A stretch of 38,091 bases of DNA from Cytophagales bacterium (GTDB taxonomy: Bacteria; Bacteroidota; Bacteroidia; Cytophagales; Cyclobacteriaceae), in contig JADBYK010000025.1 in NCBI GenBank assembly GCA_020403045.1, forward strand, positions 135,136-173,226, given 5' to 3'. The first letter of the stretch is position 1, and each line of letters starts with the position of its first letter. The position numbers and the translations under genes were made by a program. The notes under the pieces were generated by a model, which was not told the DNA's origin, did no database searches, and saw nothing but the letters and a program-made list of their open reading frames with translations. Shown here piece by piece: positions 8,263 to 16,824 of this stretch.

Positions 8263-8619
8263 ATGGGAGAAAATGAAATCTGGATTCCGATACTCTTCAC
8301 TTTGATGCCAATTATTATTACTCTTGGCTACTTTTTGATGGCCGCTTACATCCGCAAATATGAAAATATTGAGCGCATGGCTATCATTGACAAGGGACTA
8401 AGCCCCGACCTATTTAAAAAAGAGCGCAATACTTCGGGTGCTTTGCGAGCTTCCATGCTTCTTGTAGGCGCAGGACTTGGCCTTCTCATCGGCTATTCGC
8501 TAGATCGCGCTTTTGATATGGAGGAAGTGGCCTATTTCTCGATGATTTTCATTTTTGGTGGCCTTGGTTTAGGATTGGCCTATCTGATTGAAGAAAGGAA
8601 ATCGAGAAATGAAAAATAA
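8263..8619 (+). CDS. small membrane protein, DUF6249-like, 118 aa
   Basis: The protein has three hydrophobic segments (about residues 7-28, 64-82 and 88-107). A conserved-looking cytoplasmic loop between the first two (YIRKYENIERMAIIDKGLSP) resembles the DUF6249 family of Bacteroidota, often encoded near ECF sigma/anti-sigma genes. It is divergent from the sigma gene, with 163 bp between starts, so it may be a direct target of that sigma factor; no promoter of known type is evident there. A strong hairpin terminator follows at 8643. Function is unknown. Confidence 0.75.
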   Translation: MGENEIWIPILFTLMPIIITLGYFLMAAYIRKYENIERMAIIDKGLSPDLFKKERNTSGALRASMLLVGAGLGLLIGYSLDRAFDMEEVAYFSMIFIFGGLGLGLAYLIEERKSRNEK

Positions 8620-8642
8620 GTGTTGTTGGTTACCAATAAGAT

Positions 8643-8668
8643 CGTCTCAGAGAAATCTGGGACGTTTT
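8643..8668 (+). terminator. intrinsic terminator after the small membrane protein gene
   Basis: A 9-bp stem (CGTCTCAGA / TCTGGGACG, one T-G wobble) with a GAAA tetraloop is followed directly by TTTT. It lies 24 bp after the stop of the gene at 8263-8619. Confidence 0.8.
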
Positions 8669-8712
8669 CTTGCCATCCTCTAGCAAGCAACAAAAGGTAT
8701 CCATTAATCCAT

Positions 8713-9882
8713 TCAAAAACTATCCGTAGATCCACCTCCACCAAACTGGCCACCTCCTCCGGTTTCAGTCTGCTTACCAGCTCCCGATTGATTCCCGCCC
8801 AGTGTTTGTGAAACAATAAAGGCTTGCAGGTTGAGATTGGCCCATTTTTCCGCCAAGTGGTTTTCCCGGGTAAATCCTCCACGCATTTTCTTCAAATAAT
8901 TGGATAGTAAAAGCGCAATACTAAATAACAAAGCACCTGCCACCGTCAGCGTGATCTCCGGGTGACCAAATCCGTAGTAATATTTGAAGGTGAAGACGGT
9001 GAATGCAATCGCAATTAAGCTGACTCTTAGCGCCAAAACATCTTTGTGTTTTATTCCTACATACAAAAGGGCCAAAGGGATGAAAATCGTCAGCGCATAA
9101 AAAAGAAATGCAAACGGGATATCTTGTCCCTCCACTAGTTCCAGATTCATGAGATTGATGCTCAGCTCACGAACCACTAAATAGTTTCCGGCTGCATAGA
9201 CAAGCAATAAACTAATCACTTCAACGATCATCATGTTCAAAAGCCAAAATTTCAAGTGATTATGGTTTTTGAGCTTTCGTGTAATCACATATACAGAGCC
9301 AAAGCAAAGAATAAAAACAAAAGGAATGACTTGTTGAAAAATGCCGTCTGCCTCATAACATGCATAAAATAAAAGTCCGGCAAAAGATCCGATTGCAGCC
9401 ATCGTGGTGAGTAAATCCAGGTAACGAAAAGCAGCATAGGAAAATACAAGCAGGCAGGTGATTAAAACAACGTAGGTATTAAAATCAGCCATCCAACCTA
9501 ATCCAACTATGGCAAATCCACAGGCGTGATATAGTATGCACTCAGCGACACCCGATTTATAGTGACGATTTTGATTAATCAGGATGCGGTCGAGTAAAGC
9601 AAAAGAGATCACTCCATAGATCAAACACGCAAGAGGCAATACTTTCTCGCCACCATTTCCAAAAAGCAGCGCAAAAAAACCGGTAACCCCTGAAAGGGCA
9701 AACAGTGCTGCTATGAAAAGTAAAATGCGAATAATGATATTCGGATGATAGAATGAACAAGGATACTCTTGCTCGATGTTTTTCAATTGATCCTCTTCAA
9801 TGAGGCCTTGACTACTCCATCTTTTCGATTCTTTAATAACCGCCAGGTTATACAGGTTCACTTCGTTATAGGCGTGCTTCAT
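8713..9882 (-). CDS. multi-pass membrane protein (DUF2157/DUF4401-like) with glycine-rich aromatic-ended tail, 389 aa
   Basis: The N-terminus (WSSQGLIEEDQLKNIEQEYP) is the cytoplasmic helical stretch seen at the start of DUF2157 proteins. It is followed by about ten to eleven hydrophobic segments between residues 48 and 330. The C-terminus is soluble and ends in a glycine-rich run (GGGGQFGGGGSTDSF), similar in style to the 'GGGGxSGGGGxxxxW/F' ends of TPM/YgcG and DUF2207 membrane proteins. The gene is 5 bp downstream of a second DUF2157-type gene, and the two are likely partners. No catalytic motif is visible and the function is unknown. Transcription ends facing the terminator at 8643-8668. 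Confidence 0.8.
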   Translation of the reverse strand: MKHAYNEVNLYNLAVIKESKRWSSQGLIEEDQLKNIEQEYPCSFYHPNIIIRILLFIAALFALSGVTGFFALLFGNGGEKVLPLACLIYGVISFALLDRILINQNRHYKSGVAECILYHACGFAIVGLGWMADFNTYVVLITCLLVFSYAAFRYLDLLTTMAAIGSFAGLLFYACYEADGIFQQVIPFVFILCFGSVYVITRKLKNHNHLKFWLLNMMIVEVISLLLVYAAGNYLVVRELSINLMNLELVEGQDIPFAFLFYALTIFIPLALLYVGIKHKDVLALRVSLIAIAFTVFTFKYYYGFGHPEITLTVAGALLFSIALLLSNYLKKMRGGFTRENHLAEKWANLNLQAFIVSQTLGGNQSGAGKQTETGGGGQFGGGGSTDSF

Positions 9883-9887
9883 TATTT

Positions 9888-10841
9888 TTACTTAAAGTAG
9901 TTTTTAAACTTAATGATGAAGTAAATAAAGCCCCCACATGAAAAAATGGAATACAGAAACCAAATTTCTATGGCATCTCTCAAAATCGTTTTTTCTAACA
10001 GGTAGGTTGTGCCGATGTACGCACAAATAAAAGCATAGAGCAAAAACAAAAATGATTTTCGTCTCATGGCCATAAGGTACGCGAACACGCATCCGCCATA
10101 GATCAACAACAAGTAAACAAACCACCAAGCGCTAATAAAAAGACCTGTGATTGCTCCCGCGAAAAAAAGAAGAGAACAGAAATTCAAATACGTAAATGTG
10201 AAATGCATCTTTATACGCCTCATCTCTAACACCAATGCGATGGTTGCCACCAATACACCGAAGATGATCGCTACAATGTGAAGATTTGCAGTTTCAAAGA
10301 AAGTACCACTATACCATTTCTGTGGTGAAATACTCACACTCCAAAACGAAGCCAGTGCAGTAATCGCCACGGACAAAACACCCAGGTGATCAAACCGATA
10401 GGCAATGTAAAAAAAGAAAACAGAGGTAATCAACGTAACCAGTTCCAGATTTTCATTTAGAATTCCAAACTGAAATTGCAGATAACCTGCTACGGACACA
10501 AAAACCAATGCACCTAGTAGCACAACATAGTCAAAATAGGGCGTCACTGGTTTTACAGATTCATTAGAATACGCCACACCCTTTTTAAACGCGTAGTAAA
10601 AACACCCGATGGACAGAAGGATCAAAGCGGAAATACTGATGAGATGGCCCAGACTGCCAATATTCATGTAGATCAGAATCCCCACACCAGTGGTAAAGAG
10701 CAGAACGCCCAGGTACAACAGGGTCTGCAGCTCATAAAAAACAGAGACCACTTTCCCTGAGATAATGAGATCTATTTTACTGAACTGATCTTCTCGGATG
10801 AGTCCTTTTTCAAAAAGTTCGCGCGGGGTATTTTTTGTCAT
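9888..10841 (-). CDS. DUF2157 domain membrane protein, 317 aa
   Basis: The first 30 residues (RELFEKGLIREDQFSKIDLI) form the short soluble helix typical of DUF2157, then about ten hydrophobic segments fill residues 38-310. It lacks the glycine tail of its downstream neighbour but shares its start pattern ('kGLIrEDQ...I'), so the two are probably diverged paralogues or heteromer partners. It is 11 bp downstream of the D-threonine-aldolase-like gene on the same strand, suggesting one transcript of three genes. No enzyme or transport motif is seen; the function is unknown. Confidence 0.82.
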   Translation of the reverse strand: MTKNTPRELFEKGLIREDQFSKIDLIISGKVVSVFYELQTLLYLGVLLFTTGVGILIYMNIGSLGHLISISALILLSIGCFYYAFKKGVAYSNESVKPVTPYFDYVVLLGALVFVSVAGYLQFQFGILNENLELVTLITSVFFFYIAYRFDHLGVLSVAITALASFWSVSISPQKWYSGTFFETANLHIVAIIFGVLVATIALVLEMRRIKMHFTFTYLNFCSLLFFAGAITGLFISAWWFVYLLLIYGGCVFAYLMAMRRKSFLFLLYAFICAYIGTTYLLEKTILRDAIEIWFLYSIFSCGGFIYFIIKFKNYFK

Positions 10842-10852
10842 CGAGGTGTTAT

Positions 10853-11959
10853 CTACACTGAAATTTTTCGTTTTCGGGCAACTACGTTCCAGCTACCAAC
10901 CACACGGTTATTTTCTACCACTGCTAAGGTTTCATGCAGCGCCACCGTTGGGCAAATATGGAAAGGAACACCATATAAAATATCGCCCACTTTATAGCTG
11001 TTTCCTTTCTCTGCCCGCAGCATGAGGTGCTCTTCGCTATGACTTATCGGTACCAATTCGGGCGCATTTAGAAAATGAATTCGATTGTTTAGCGGATTTT
11101 CAGAAGCCACTGCTTTGTGCCCTAGGTCTATGCAAATGGTTTCGTCATCTGTTTTGGAAATAATCCGTGTAACCAAGATAGCAGCAAAAACGAAGGGTTG
11201 TTCGGTAAACAATTTATGATAGCCGTAATCCCAAAAAATAAAAGTGCCGGGACTACACTCTACATTCTTTCTCTTGGCATGAATGGAAATAGTAGTATTT
11301 CCACTGGTAACAATGGTAGCGGAAATTCCTGTTTGCTCTAAAATGGAATGGTGCAACTCAGCTACCCTCGCATACCCTTCGTCTGCTCCTGCAGTGCGAA
11401 TGCCTAAATCTGTGTCACGATTATGCCCGTCATACGCATGAAGGCCAATAGGTGAAATACTCTTCATTAATTGGCAGAACATAAAAAGTGGAAGTGCTTT
11501 TTCAGGCGCTATGCCTGTTCGATTCATACCTACGTTCAAATCCAAAAAAATATTGACAACCAACCCTTGCTCGTTTGCTGCAGCAGCCAGTTCTTTTGCA
11601 GTCACTTCATTGTCTATCAGGCACGAGAATTTTGTGGACGGAAATTTCTGGATCAGTTGGATCAGTCGTAATTTCCGCGGCCCCACCGGTTGATAAGCCA
11701 ACAATACATCGGGAGCGCCAATCATGGCTAGCATTTCAGCTTCAGCAATAGTAGCTGCTTTAAATTTTTGGATGCCCGAATCCATCATCAGGCGGCAGAC
11801 CTCTGCACACTTGTTGGTCTTTACATGTGGTCGCGACCTTGTGACGTCTGGAACAAACTCTTTAAGTATTCTGATGTTTTCTTTTACGCGATCTGGAAAT
11901 ACCGTTAAAGAAGGTGAGTCCAGTTCGTCAACGTTATCGATTTCATACCAGTTTTTCAT
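10853..11959 (-). CDS. D-threonine aldolase / D-serine dehydratase-like PLP enzyme (D-TA family)
   Basis: The 368-residue protein has the fold-type III architecture: an N-terminal alanine-racemase-like barrel and a C-terminal beta domain. The PLP lysine is Lys47 in RPHVKTNK. The metal-site motif near the C-terminus reads H-I-C (His334, Cys336), which fits the zinc pair of D-serine dehydratase (His/Cys) better than the His/Asp of bacterial D-threonine aldolase. These enzymes deaminate or cleave D-beta-hydroxy amino acids. The likely job is D-serine or D-threonine breakdown in the cytoplasm, but substrate choice is inference. The gene leads a probable operon with two DUF2157-type membrane proteins, which is unexplained by the known chemistry. 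Confidence 0.88.
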   Translation of the reverse strand: MKNWYEIDNVDELDSPSLTVFPDRVKENIRILKEFVPDVTRSRPHVKTNKCAEVCRLMMDSGIQKFKAATIAEAEMLAMIGAPDVLLAYQPVGPRKLRLIQLIQKFPSTKFSCLIDNEVTAKELAAAANEQGLVVNIFLDLNVGMNRTGIAPEKALPLFMFCQLMKSISPIGLHAYDGHNRDTDLGIRTAGADEGYARVAELHHSILEQTGISATIVTSGNTTISIHAKRKNVECSPGTFIFWDYGYHKLFTEQPFVFAAILVTRIISKTDDETICIDLGHKAVASENPLNNRIHFLNAPELVPISHSEEHLMLRAEKGNSYKVGDILYGVPFHICPTVALHETLAVVENNRVVGSWNVVARKRKISV

Positions 11960-12269
11960 TGCGCTTCGTGCTCTTGCCGTAAAGGTAGCGGATAGATTTT
12001 GGTTCTATAAACGAATCTTTGAAGTTGTGCCTTGGAAAATACCTGCTAAAGAGTAGTCTTTTGAATACGTAAAGAATATCCCAGACTTAACTTTCTCTCT
12101 TTTGTCAAATGTTGCTAAGCCCAAATCAAAATAAAAATCCCTGATCAAAAGTCCGAGGTCTTTCGTTGGGGAAATCCTTGGAGTCTGTCGCATATTATTC
12201 TACTTGCACAAAATCTTACTCTTGGTTTGGAGAAGTAGGTAAAGTACTTTTAGATAAAAATTTCACTAA
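11960..12269. other. 310-bp intergenic region without a confident gene
   Basis: This stretch separates the divergent D-amino-acid enzyme and M23 peptidase genes. A 62-codon open frame on the reverse strand (12005-12193) has plausible composition (FYFDLGLATFDKREK, YSKDYSLAGIF) but no recognisable family and no promoter, so it is not called. Near the M23 gene there is a TACTTTTA, one mismatch from a -7 element. Confidence 0.6.
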
Positions 12270-13082
12270 ATGAAAGAATTCTTTGTCTTTCTTATTTATC
12301 TGTTTCAAATGTCTCTTTATGCCCAAGAAGACGTAAAGGTCTTTTCTGATAAAAAAGACAATAGTTTCGTGCTTTATGGGAGTAATTTGGCATTTTGCCC
12401 CACATCGCTTACTCTTGAGGTAGATTTGATCAATATGCGCTTTACTCCAAGTGAACAAAAAATATTTGTTATTCCCGCTCGAACAGAGAAATTCAAACTA
12501 GGCGAGCTGACAATCATTAATAAAAGCGAGGCATACAAATATTCAACCCGTTACCTATTTACTCTTGGAGACGTAACCAAACGTGATTATGACAGCGCTT
12601 ACACTTATGATTTGCCTTATCAAAAGGGGAAACAATACATGTTGTTCCAAGGCTACAATGGCCGTTTTTCCCACCAAAATGAAAATGCATTAGACTTTAC
12701 AATGCCGGAAGGGTCAGAAGTTTTGGCCGCAAGAGATGGAATAGTTATCAAAGTTGTTCAAAATAATAATGAATCATGTTTGCAGGAAGAATGTAAAAAA
12801 TTTAATAACTATTTATTCGTCTATCATTCGGATGGAACATTTGCTGAATATGTACATCTACGAATGAATGGTGCAAAATTTAAAGTCGGAGACAAAGTTC
12901 GAAAAGGAGAGTCGATTGCTTTCAGTGGTAATACCGGTTGGAGCAGCGGCCCTCATCTCCATTTTGTTTGTAGTTTACCCAGTTTTGAAAAAAGGCCAAC
13001 GATCAAAACAAAATTCAAGGTCAATGAAGAGTTTGCTTCCATTTATCTACAAGAAAAGAGGCTGTATTTAAAGGAATATTAA
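12270..13082 (+). CDS. M23 family metallopeptidase (peptidoglycan hydrolase or related)
   Basis: The 270-residue protein begins with a signal peptide (about residues 1-18, ending YAQ). The C-terminal half is a LytM/M23 domain. Zinc ligands are visible as His135 and Asp142 (SHQNENALDF), with the second motif His229-Leu-His231 (GPHLHF) and His196 between them (YVHL). These enzymes cut glycyl or peptide cross-links in peptidoglycan. The N-terminal 120 residues are a beta-rich region of unknown role. All catalytic residues are present, so activity is expected. The gene is monocistronic and followed by a hairpin terminator. Two extra cysteines (170 and 175) flank an insertion in the domain and may form a disulfide. 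Confidence 0.92.
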   Translation: MKEFFVFLIYLFQMSLYAQEDVKVFSDKKDNSFVLYGSNLAFCPTSLTLEVDLINMRFTPSEQKIFVIPARTEKFKLGELTIINKSEAYKYSTRYLFTLGDVTKRDYDSAYTYDLPYQKGKQYMLFQGYNGRFSHQNENALDFTMPEGSEVLAARDGIVIKVVQNNNESCLQEECKKFNNYLFVYHSDGTFAEYVHLRMNGAKFKVGDKVRKGESIAFSGNTGWSSGPHLHFVCSLPSFEKRPTIKTKFKVNEEFASIYLQEKRLYLKEY

Positions 13083-13143
13083 AAAGTTAGAAGCATCTAG
13101 ACAAAATCAAGACAACATAATTGTTGAAACTATCTCGAAAGCA

Positions 13144-13174
13144 AAAATCCTTGGTCAAAAGCCAGGGATTTTTT
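13144..13174. terminator. bidirectional intrinsic terminator between convergent genes
   Basis: AAATCCTTGG pairs with CCAGGGATTT (one wobble) around a 7-nt loop, with A-run before and T-run after, so it can act on both the M23 gene and the convergent SRPBCC gene. Confidence 0.75.
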
Positions 13175-13198
13175 GAGGAAAATCGTTTTCACCATGCA

Positions 13199-13218
13199 GT
13201 CAGGTCTTCCGACCTGAC
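13199..13218. repeat. perfect 8-bp inverted repeat with TTCC loop
   Basis: GTCAGGTC and GACCTGAC flank TTCC. It has no T-run and sits next to the terminator at 13144, so it is more likely a dispersed palindromic element than a second terminator. I found no second full copy in this window. Confidence 0.55.
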
Positions 13219-13263
13219 GAAACAAAAGCTCCGAGATATAAATTAGTTATTTCTAGGGGATTT

Positions 13264-14187
13264 TTATGCAACCGGAAAATGTATCTGGGTAACCAATTGT
13301 TCATCTGATACCTGACCCGGCATATTCATGTAGACTTCAAAGGGATCAATTCCTTTGCGGTGCTTAAACTCCTTGCCGCGTTGCATCATATATTGCGTTG
13401 TCCACGCATTGCCTAAATGTTTGTACGGCCCTGTGTGCGAAATGGTGTTTACTTCAATTGTGGGAATAATGCCACCGATAAATCCTTCGGGCAATGGATT
13501 GGAAATTTCTTTCACAGGAAAGGCCGATGTGTAAACGACTTTGTTCTTTACTACATCCCAAACGTGATAGATTGAAAAACCAGGGCCTGCGATCTGGTTA
13601 GCATTTTTTGCTGCCCAAGTGGAGAGCTTACCGAAATCATCTGCCATTTTGGTATTCAGTGTATCCATCGTGCAGGTTGTTTTGATTCCTATGTATTTGT
13701 TTCCAGCGTATTGATGGATGCCTTTAAAATCTAGTTTAGAAGGTACGGCTCCGGTCTCTACATAATCCTTTAACATGCGAAGGCCACGATCGTAATCGGA
13801 CCCAATGTAGGCGGTCATCATCTTCGTCATAAAGAACATAAAAAACGGAAGACTTCCCGTCATGCTCCACGTTACTTCGGTAGCTTGTCCTTGTTGCTTT
13901 AATTCAAACCATACGGGCGAAGTGGATTTCCATGGCTTTAAAAAATGAACAACCATATCTAACCGATGCGGGCCATTTTCTTTCAGCACTTTCATTTCTC
14001 CGCTGCCCGTGCGTTTACCGTTCCAGTTGTATTCTTTGCCTCCAGTTTTTACTTCCACTTTCACGCCTGGCTCTGTAATTAGCCAAGGCGACCATGCAGG
14101 CCAATGATGATAATCGCTGATGATGGAGTAGACTTTTTCAGGCGAAGCCTGAATAGTGATGGATTTTGCAACATGAAAGGCGGGCAT
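13264..14187 (-). CDS. SRPBCC - GyrI-like two-domain protein
   Basis: Residues 1-150 form a polyketide-cyclase/START-like (SRPBCC) domain with the family start 'VAKSITIQASPEKVYSIISD' and 'WPAWSPWL', a lipid or small-molecule binding fold. Residues 155-307 form a GyrI-like (AraC-effector-binding) domain, with SHTGPYKHLGNAWTTQYMM and the C-terminal FEVYMNMP motif. Such fusions are common in Bacteroidota; the ligand is unknown. There is no DNA-binding region, so it is not a transcription factor itself. It starts with ATG at 14187 and is divergent from the S9 peptidase gene at 14355, leaving a 167-bp shared upstream region. Confidence 0.87.
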   Translation of the reverse strand: MPAFHVAKSITIQASPEKVYSIISDYHHWPAWSPWLITEPGVKVEVKTGGKEYNWNGKRTGSGEMKVLKENGPHRLDMVVHFLKPWKSTSPVWFELKQQGQATEVTWSMTGSLPFFMFFMTKMMTAYIGSDYDRGLRMLKDYVETGAVPSKLDFKGIHQYAGNKYIGIKTTCTMDTLNTKMADDFGKLSTWAAKNANQIAGPGFSIYHVWDVVKNKVVYTSAFPVKEISNPLPEGFIGGIIPTIEVNTISHTGPYKHLGNAWTTQYMMQRGKEFKHRKGIDPFEVYMNMPGQVSDEQLVTQIHFPVA

Positions 14188-14354
14188 GGCTGTTGGGGTT
14201 TGAGTAACGAAAATATGAAAAGGAAGGATTATTCTAAAATCGTTGAAGCCGGTTTCACACCAGCTCGAATGGTCTATGGAAATAACCGAAGGAATAAAAC
14301 TCCTTGCACCTCTCCGAGCAATTCAATAGCTTGTTTGTTTTTAATTCTTAAACT

Positions 14355-16508
14355 ATGAATACACTTTTCAGAATACTCTTTCTGGTCTGCATTACTTCTT
14401 TAACGTTTGCTCAGACCAAAGCACCCATCTTGGCGGGCGACTTGATGAAAATCGTTACCACCAACCAAATACAAATCTCACCCGATGGCAGCCGCGCAGC
14501 ACTGGTGGTCAACCGCAAAGCAGTAAAAAACGACAATGAATACTACTACACTCGCCATTTGTATTTACTGGACCTAGGCAAAGAGGAGCCTCGCCAATTG
14601 ACCTTCGGTGATAAAACCGATGGCCAACCCCGGTGGAGCCCCGATGGCAAAACGCTTGCCTTTGTACGAAGTGAAAATGATAAATCGCAAATTTGGTTGC
14701 TGCCCTTGGGCGGTGGTGAAGCGTACTCCGTTACAAAATCAGAATTCGGGGCAAGCAATCCGCGCTGGAGCCCGGATGGCAAAAGGATTTTGTACAGCTC
14801 TTCGATTCCGTTTTATGCGATAGAAGGTGCTCTACCATGGAACTATGAACGCCCGGGAAGAACAGTGGGAGATGAGCCCAACTGGAAAAAATTAAAACCC
14901 GAAGAGCGAAAAAATATCAAGGCCAGTCCGGATGGTACATTGGAAGAAGTGCGTGCGTGGCTGAGCAAAAACAATTTTGAAAACAATCCGCGTGTGCTAA
15001 CCCGCCAACAACTGCAAGGCGAACTTAACTTGCAACCAGAGGAAGATTTTACGCACTTATTCGTCAAGACGATTGGCTCCGATGAAAAACCTGTTCAGCT
15101 CACCAGTGGCTACCAGGATTTTGAAGGTGCCGAGTGGAGCCCCGATGGTAAAAGAATCGTTTGCCACTCCCGCATCTACAAAGTAGCGCCTGATGATGAG
15201 CAAGACACAGACTTATGGACGATTGACGTAGAAACTAAAACCGCGAAAGAATTTTTGACTTGGAGTGGATATAGCTTATCCAATGCAAGCTACTCCCCCG
15301 ATGGCACACAACTTTTGTTTTATGCGGAAGTGTTAGCCAATCGACATGCTACGCAAACTCAACTGGCAGTGGTAAGTGCTAATGGCGGAACGCCTGTTTC
15401 ATTAACAGCAGCTCTTGACCGCGATGCTGGCCAAGCAACCTGGAGTGCCGATAGTAAAAATATTTATTTTACCTCTCAGACCGAAGGTGACATTCCGCTA
15501 TTTGTTGTATCGGCTAAAGGTGGGAACGCAACCAGGGTGTTTGGCAACGATAATGGTATCAACGATTTTGATTTGGCAGGCGACAAGGTAGTGTATGCTC
15601 TTACCGAAACAAAAAACCCGTGGGAGGTTTACCACTACAACCTAAAAACCAAAACAAATCTACAAATCACCAAATTCAACGAAGGCTGGTTGAAAGAAAA
15701 GCACATCAGCACTCCGAAAGAATACTGGGTCATTCGCCCCGATGGCAACAAAATACAATATTGGGTAATGGAGCCTATCGGTAAAAAAGAAGGATTGAAA
15801 TATCCAGCCATTCTCAACATTCACGGAGGCCCAACGGCCATGTGGGGGCCGGGCATCTTTAGTATGTGGCATGAATACCAGGTAGAAAACAGCTGGGGTT
15901 ATGGCGTAGTGTACAGCAACCCGCGTGGCAGCGGTGGCTATGGTGATAAATTCAAAAAAGGCAATTACAAAGATTGGGGGGCTAGCCCTGCGGGTGATAT
16001 TTTGGCATCACTCGATGAAGCCATGAAACAACATGCGTGGATTGATAAAGATAATTTGTTTGTAGAAGGTGGCAGCTATGCAGGTTACATGGTGGCGTGG
16101 ATTATCTCGCACGATAATCGTTTCAAAGCGGCCAATGCGCAACGAGGCGTCTACGATTTAACTACGTTTATGGGCGAAGGCAACGCGTGGCGATTGGTGC
16201 CCACTAATTTTGGTGGATATCCATGGCAGAAAGAAACAAAGGCACTGCTGGATTCGGAATCGCCTTACTCTTATGTCGAAAAAATTAATACGCCTTTGCT
16301 CATCATCCATGGAGATCAGGATCTGCGCACCGGTGTGATTCAGTCGGAGATGCTTTACAAGAGTTTAAAAATTCTAAACAAGCCGGTCGAATACATTCGC
16401 TATCCAAAGGAAGGGCACGAGCTCACACGCAGCGGTAATCCCGGCCGAATGATGGATCACTTACTAAGAGTGATTGAATTTTTTGAACGGTATGCAAAGC
16501 ATCCATAA
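14355..16508 (+). CDS. S9 family peptidase (acylaminoacyl-peptidase/DPP V-like), secreted
   Basis: The 717-residue protein begins with a signal peptide (about residues 1-20, LTFAQ). Residues 30-430 form a propeller with repeated 'WSPDGK' blades (around 93, 136, 259). The C-terminal alpha/beta-hydrolase domain contains the elbow GGSYAGY with Ser574, Asp656 (HGDQDLRTG) and His688 (KEGHELTR), so the triad is complete. Family members remove acyl-amino acids or dipeptides from peptide N-termini; here the protein is probably periplasmic and digests oligopeptides. It is monocistronic. An insertion near residues 170-230 (charged, with 'GTLEEVRAWLSKN') is found in Bacteroidota relatives. Substrate preference cannot be read from sequence. 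Confidence 0.93.
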   Translation: MNTLFRILFLVCITSLTFAQTKAPILAGDLMKIVTTNQIQISPDGSRAALVVNRKAVKNDNEYYYTRHLYLLDLGKEEPRQLTFGDKTDGQPRWSPDGKTLAFVRSENDKSQIWLLPLGGGEAYSVTKSEFGASNPRWSPDGKRILYSSSIPFYAIEGALPWNYERPGRTVGDEPNWKKLKPEERKNIKASPDGTLEEVRAWLSKNNFENNPRVLTRQQLQGELNLQPEEDFTHLFVKTIGSDEKPVQLTSGYQDFEGAEWSPDGKRIVCHSRIYKVAPDDEQDTDLWTIDVETKTAKEFLTWSGYSLSNASYSPDGTQLLFYAEVLANRHATQTQLAVVSANGGTPVSLTAALDRDAGQATWSADSKNIYFTSQTEGDIPLFVVSAKGGNATRVFGNDNGINDFDLAGDKVVYALTETKNPWEVYHYNLKTKTNLQITKFNEGWLKEKHISTPKEYWVIRPDGNKIQYWVMEPIGKKEGLKYPAILNIHGGPTAMWGPGIFSMWHEYQVENSWGYGVVYSNPRGSGGYGDKFKKGNYKDWGASPAGDILASLDEAMKQHAWIDKDNLFVEGGSYAGYMVAWIISHDNRFKAANAQRGVYDLTTFMGEGNAWRLVPTNFGGYPWQKETKALLDSESPYSYVEKINTPLLIIHGDQDLRTGVIQSEMLYKSLKILNKPVEYIRYPKEGHELTRSGNPGRMMDHLLRVIEFFERYAKHP

Positions 16509-16608
16509 TTTTAACCGCGGAGAGTGGGGGTTCGCAAAGAGTATAGTACAATTCAAATATCATCCTCTACGGTACTTTATGTGCTAGATAGCATTATTTT
16601 GGCTTTTG

Positions 16609-16616
16609 TATATTTG
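16609..16616 (+). promoter_or_regulatory. -7 promoter element TATATTTG of the vapBC operon
   Basis: TATATTTG fits the Bacteroidota -7 consensus exactly and ends only 4 bp before the ATG at 16621. Transcription would start at or just before the start codon, giving a leaderless or nearly leaderless vapB message. A convincing -33 element is not visible. Confidence 0.55.
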
Positions 16617-16620
16617 TAGT

Positions 16621-16824
16621 ATGAAAACAGTAACCGCGATAGAATCACGCGAAAATTTAATCAAAGAGATTATGCACTTTGGTGAAATTAAAACTAAACG
16701 CGAGGCGATGGATAAGGCATTGGAGAATTATGCGCGCTTGCTTAAATTTCAAGAATTCAGAAAACTCAGAGGGAAAATTTCTTGGGAGGGTGACCTAATG
16801 AAAATGCGAAAAGGAGAATTATAA
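16621..16824 (+). CDS. vapB: VapB-type antitoxin
   Basis: The 67-residue protein starts at ATG 16621 (MKTVTAIESRENLIKEIMHF). It has the profile of a ribbon-helix-helix VapB of the 'VapB of type II TA' group: a short strand, 'IKTKREAMDKALENYARLLK' helices, then a C-terminal toxin-binding tail with 'GKISWEGDL'. It neutralises the VapC toxin and represses the operon. The stop TAA overlaps the vapC start by one base (TAATG), indicating coupling. An in-frame TTG at 16606 lies upstream of the promoter and is rejected as start. Confidence 0.9.
   Translation: MKTVTAIESRENLIKEIMHFGEIKTKREAMDKALENYARLLKFQEFRKLRGKISWEGDLMKMRKGEL

Noticed and set aside
12005-12193. 62-codon reverse-strand open frame upstream of the M23 gene
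   Set aside because: Composition is plausible but there is no promoter, partner or recognisable motif, and the length is easily reached by chance in AT-rich sequence.
14104-14358. 84-codon forward open frame before the S9 gene
   Set aside because: It overlaps the start of the SRPBCC gene on the other strand and reads through the shared upstream region without family likeness.
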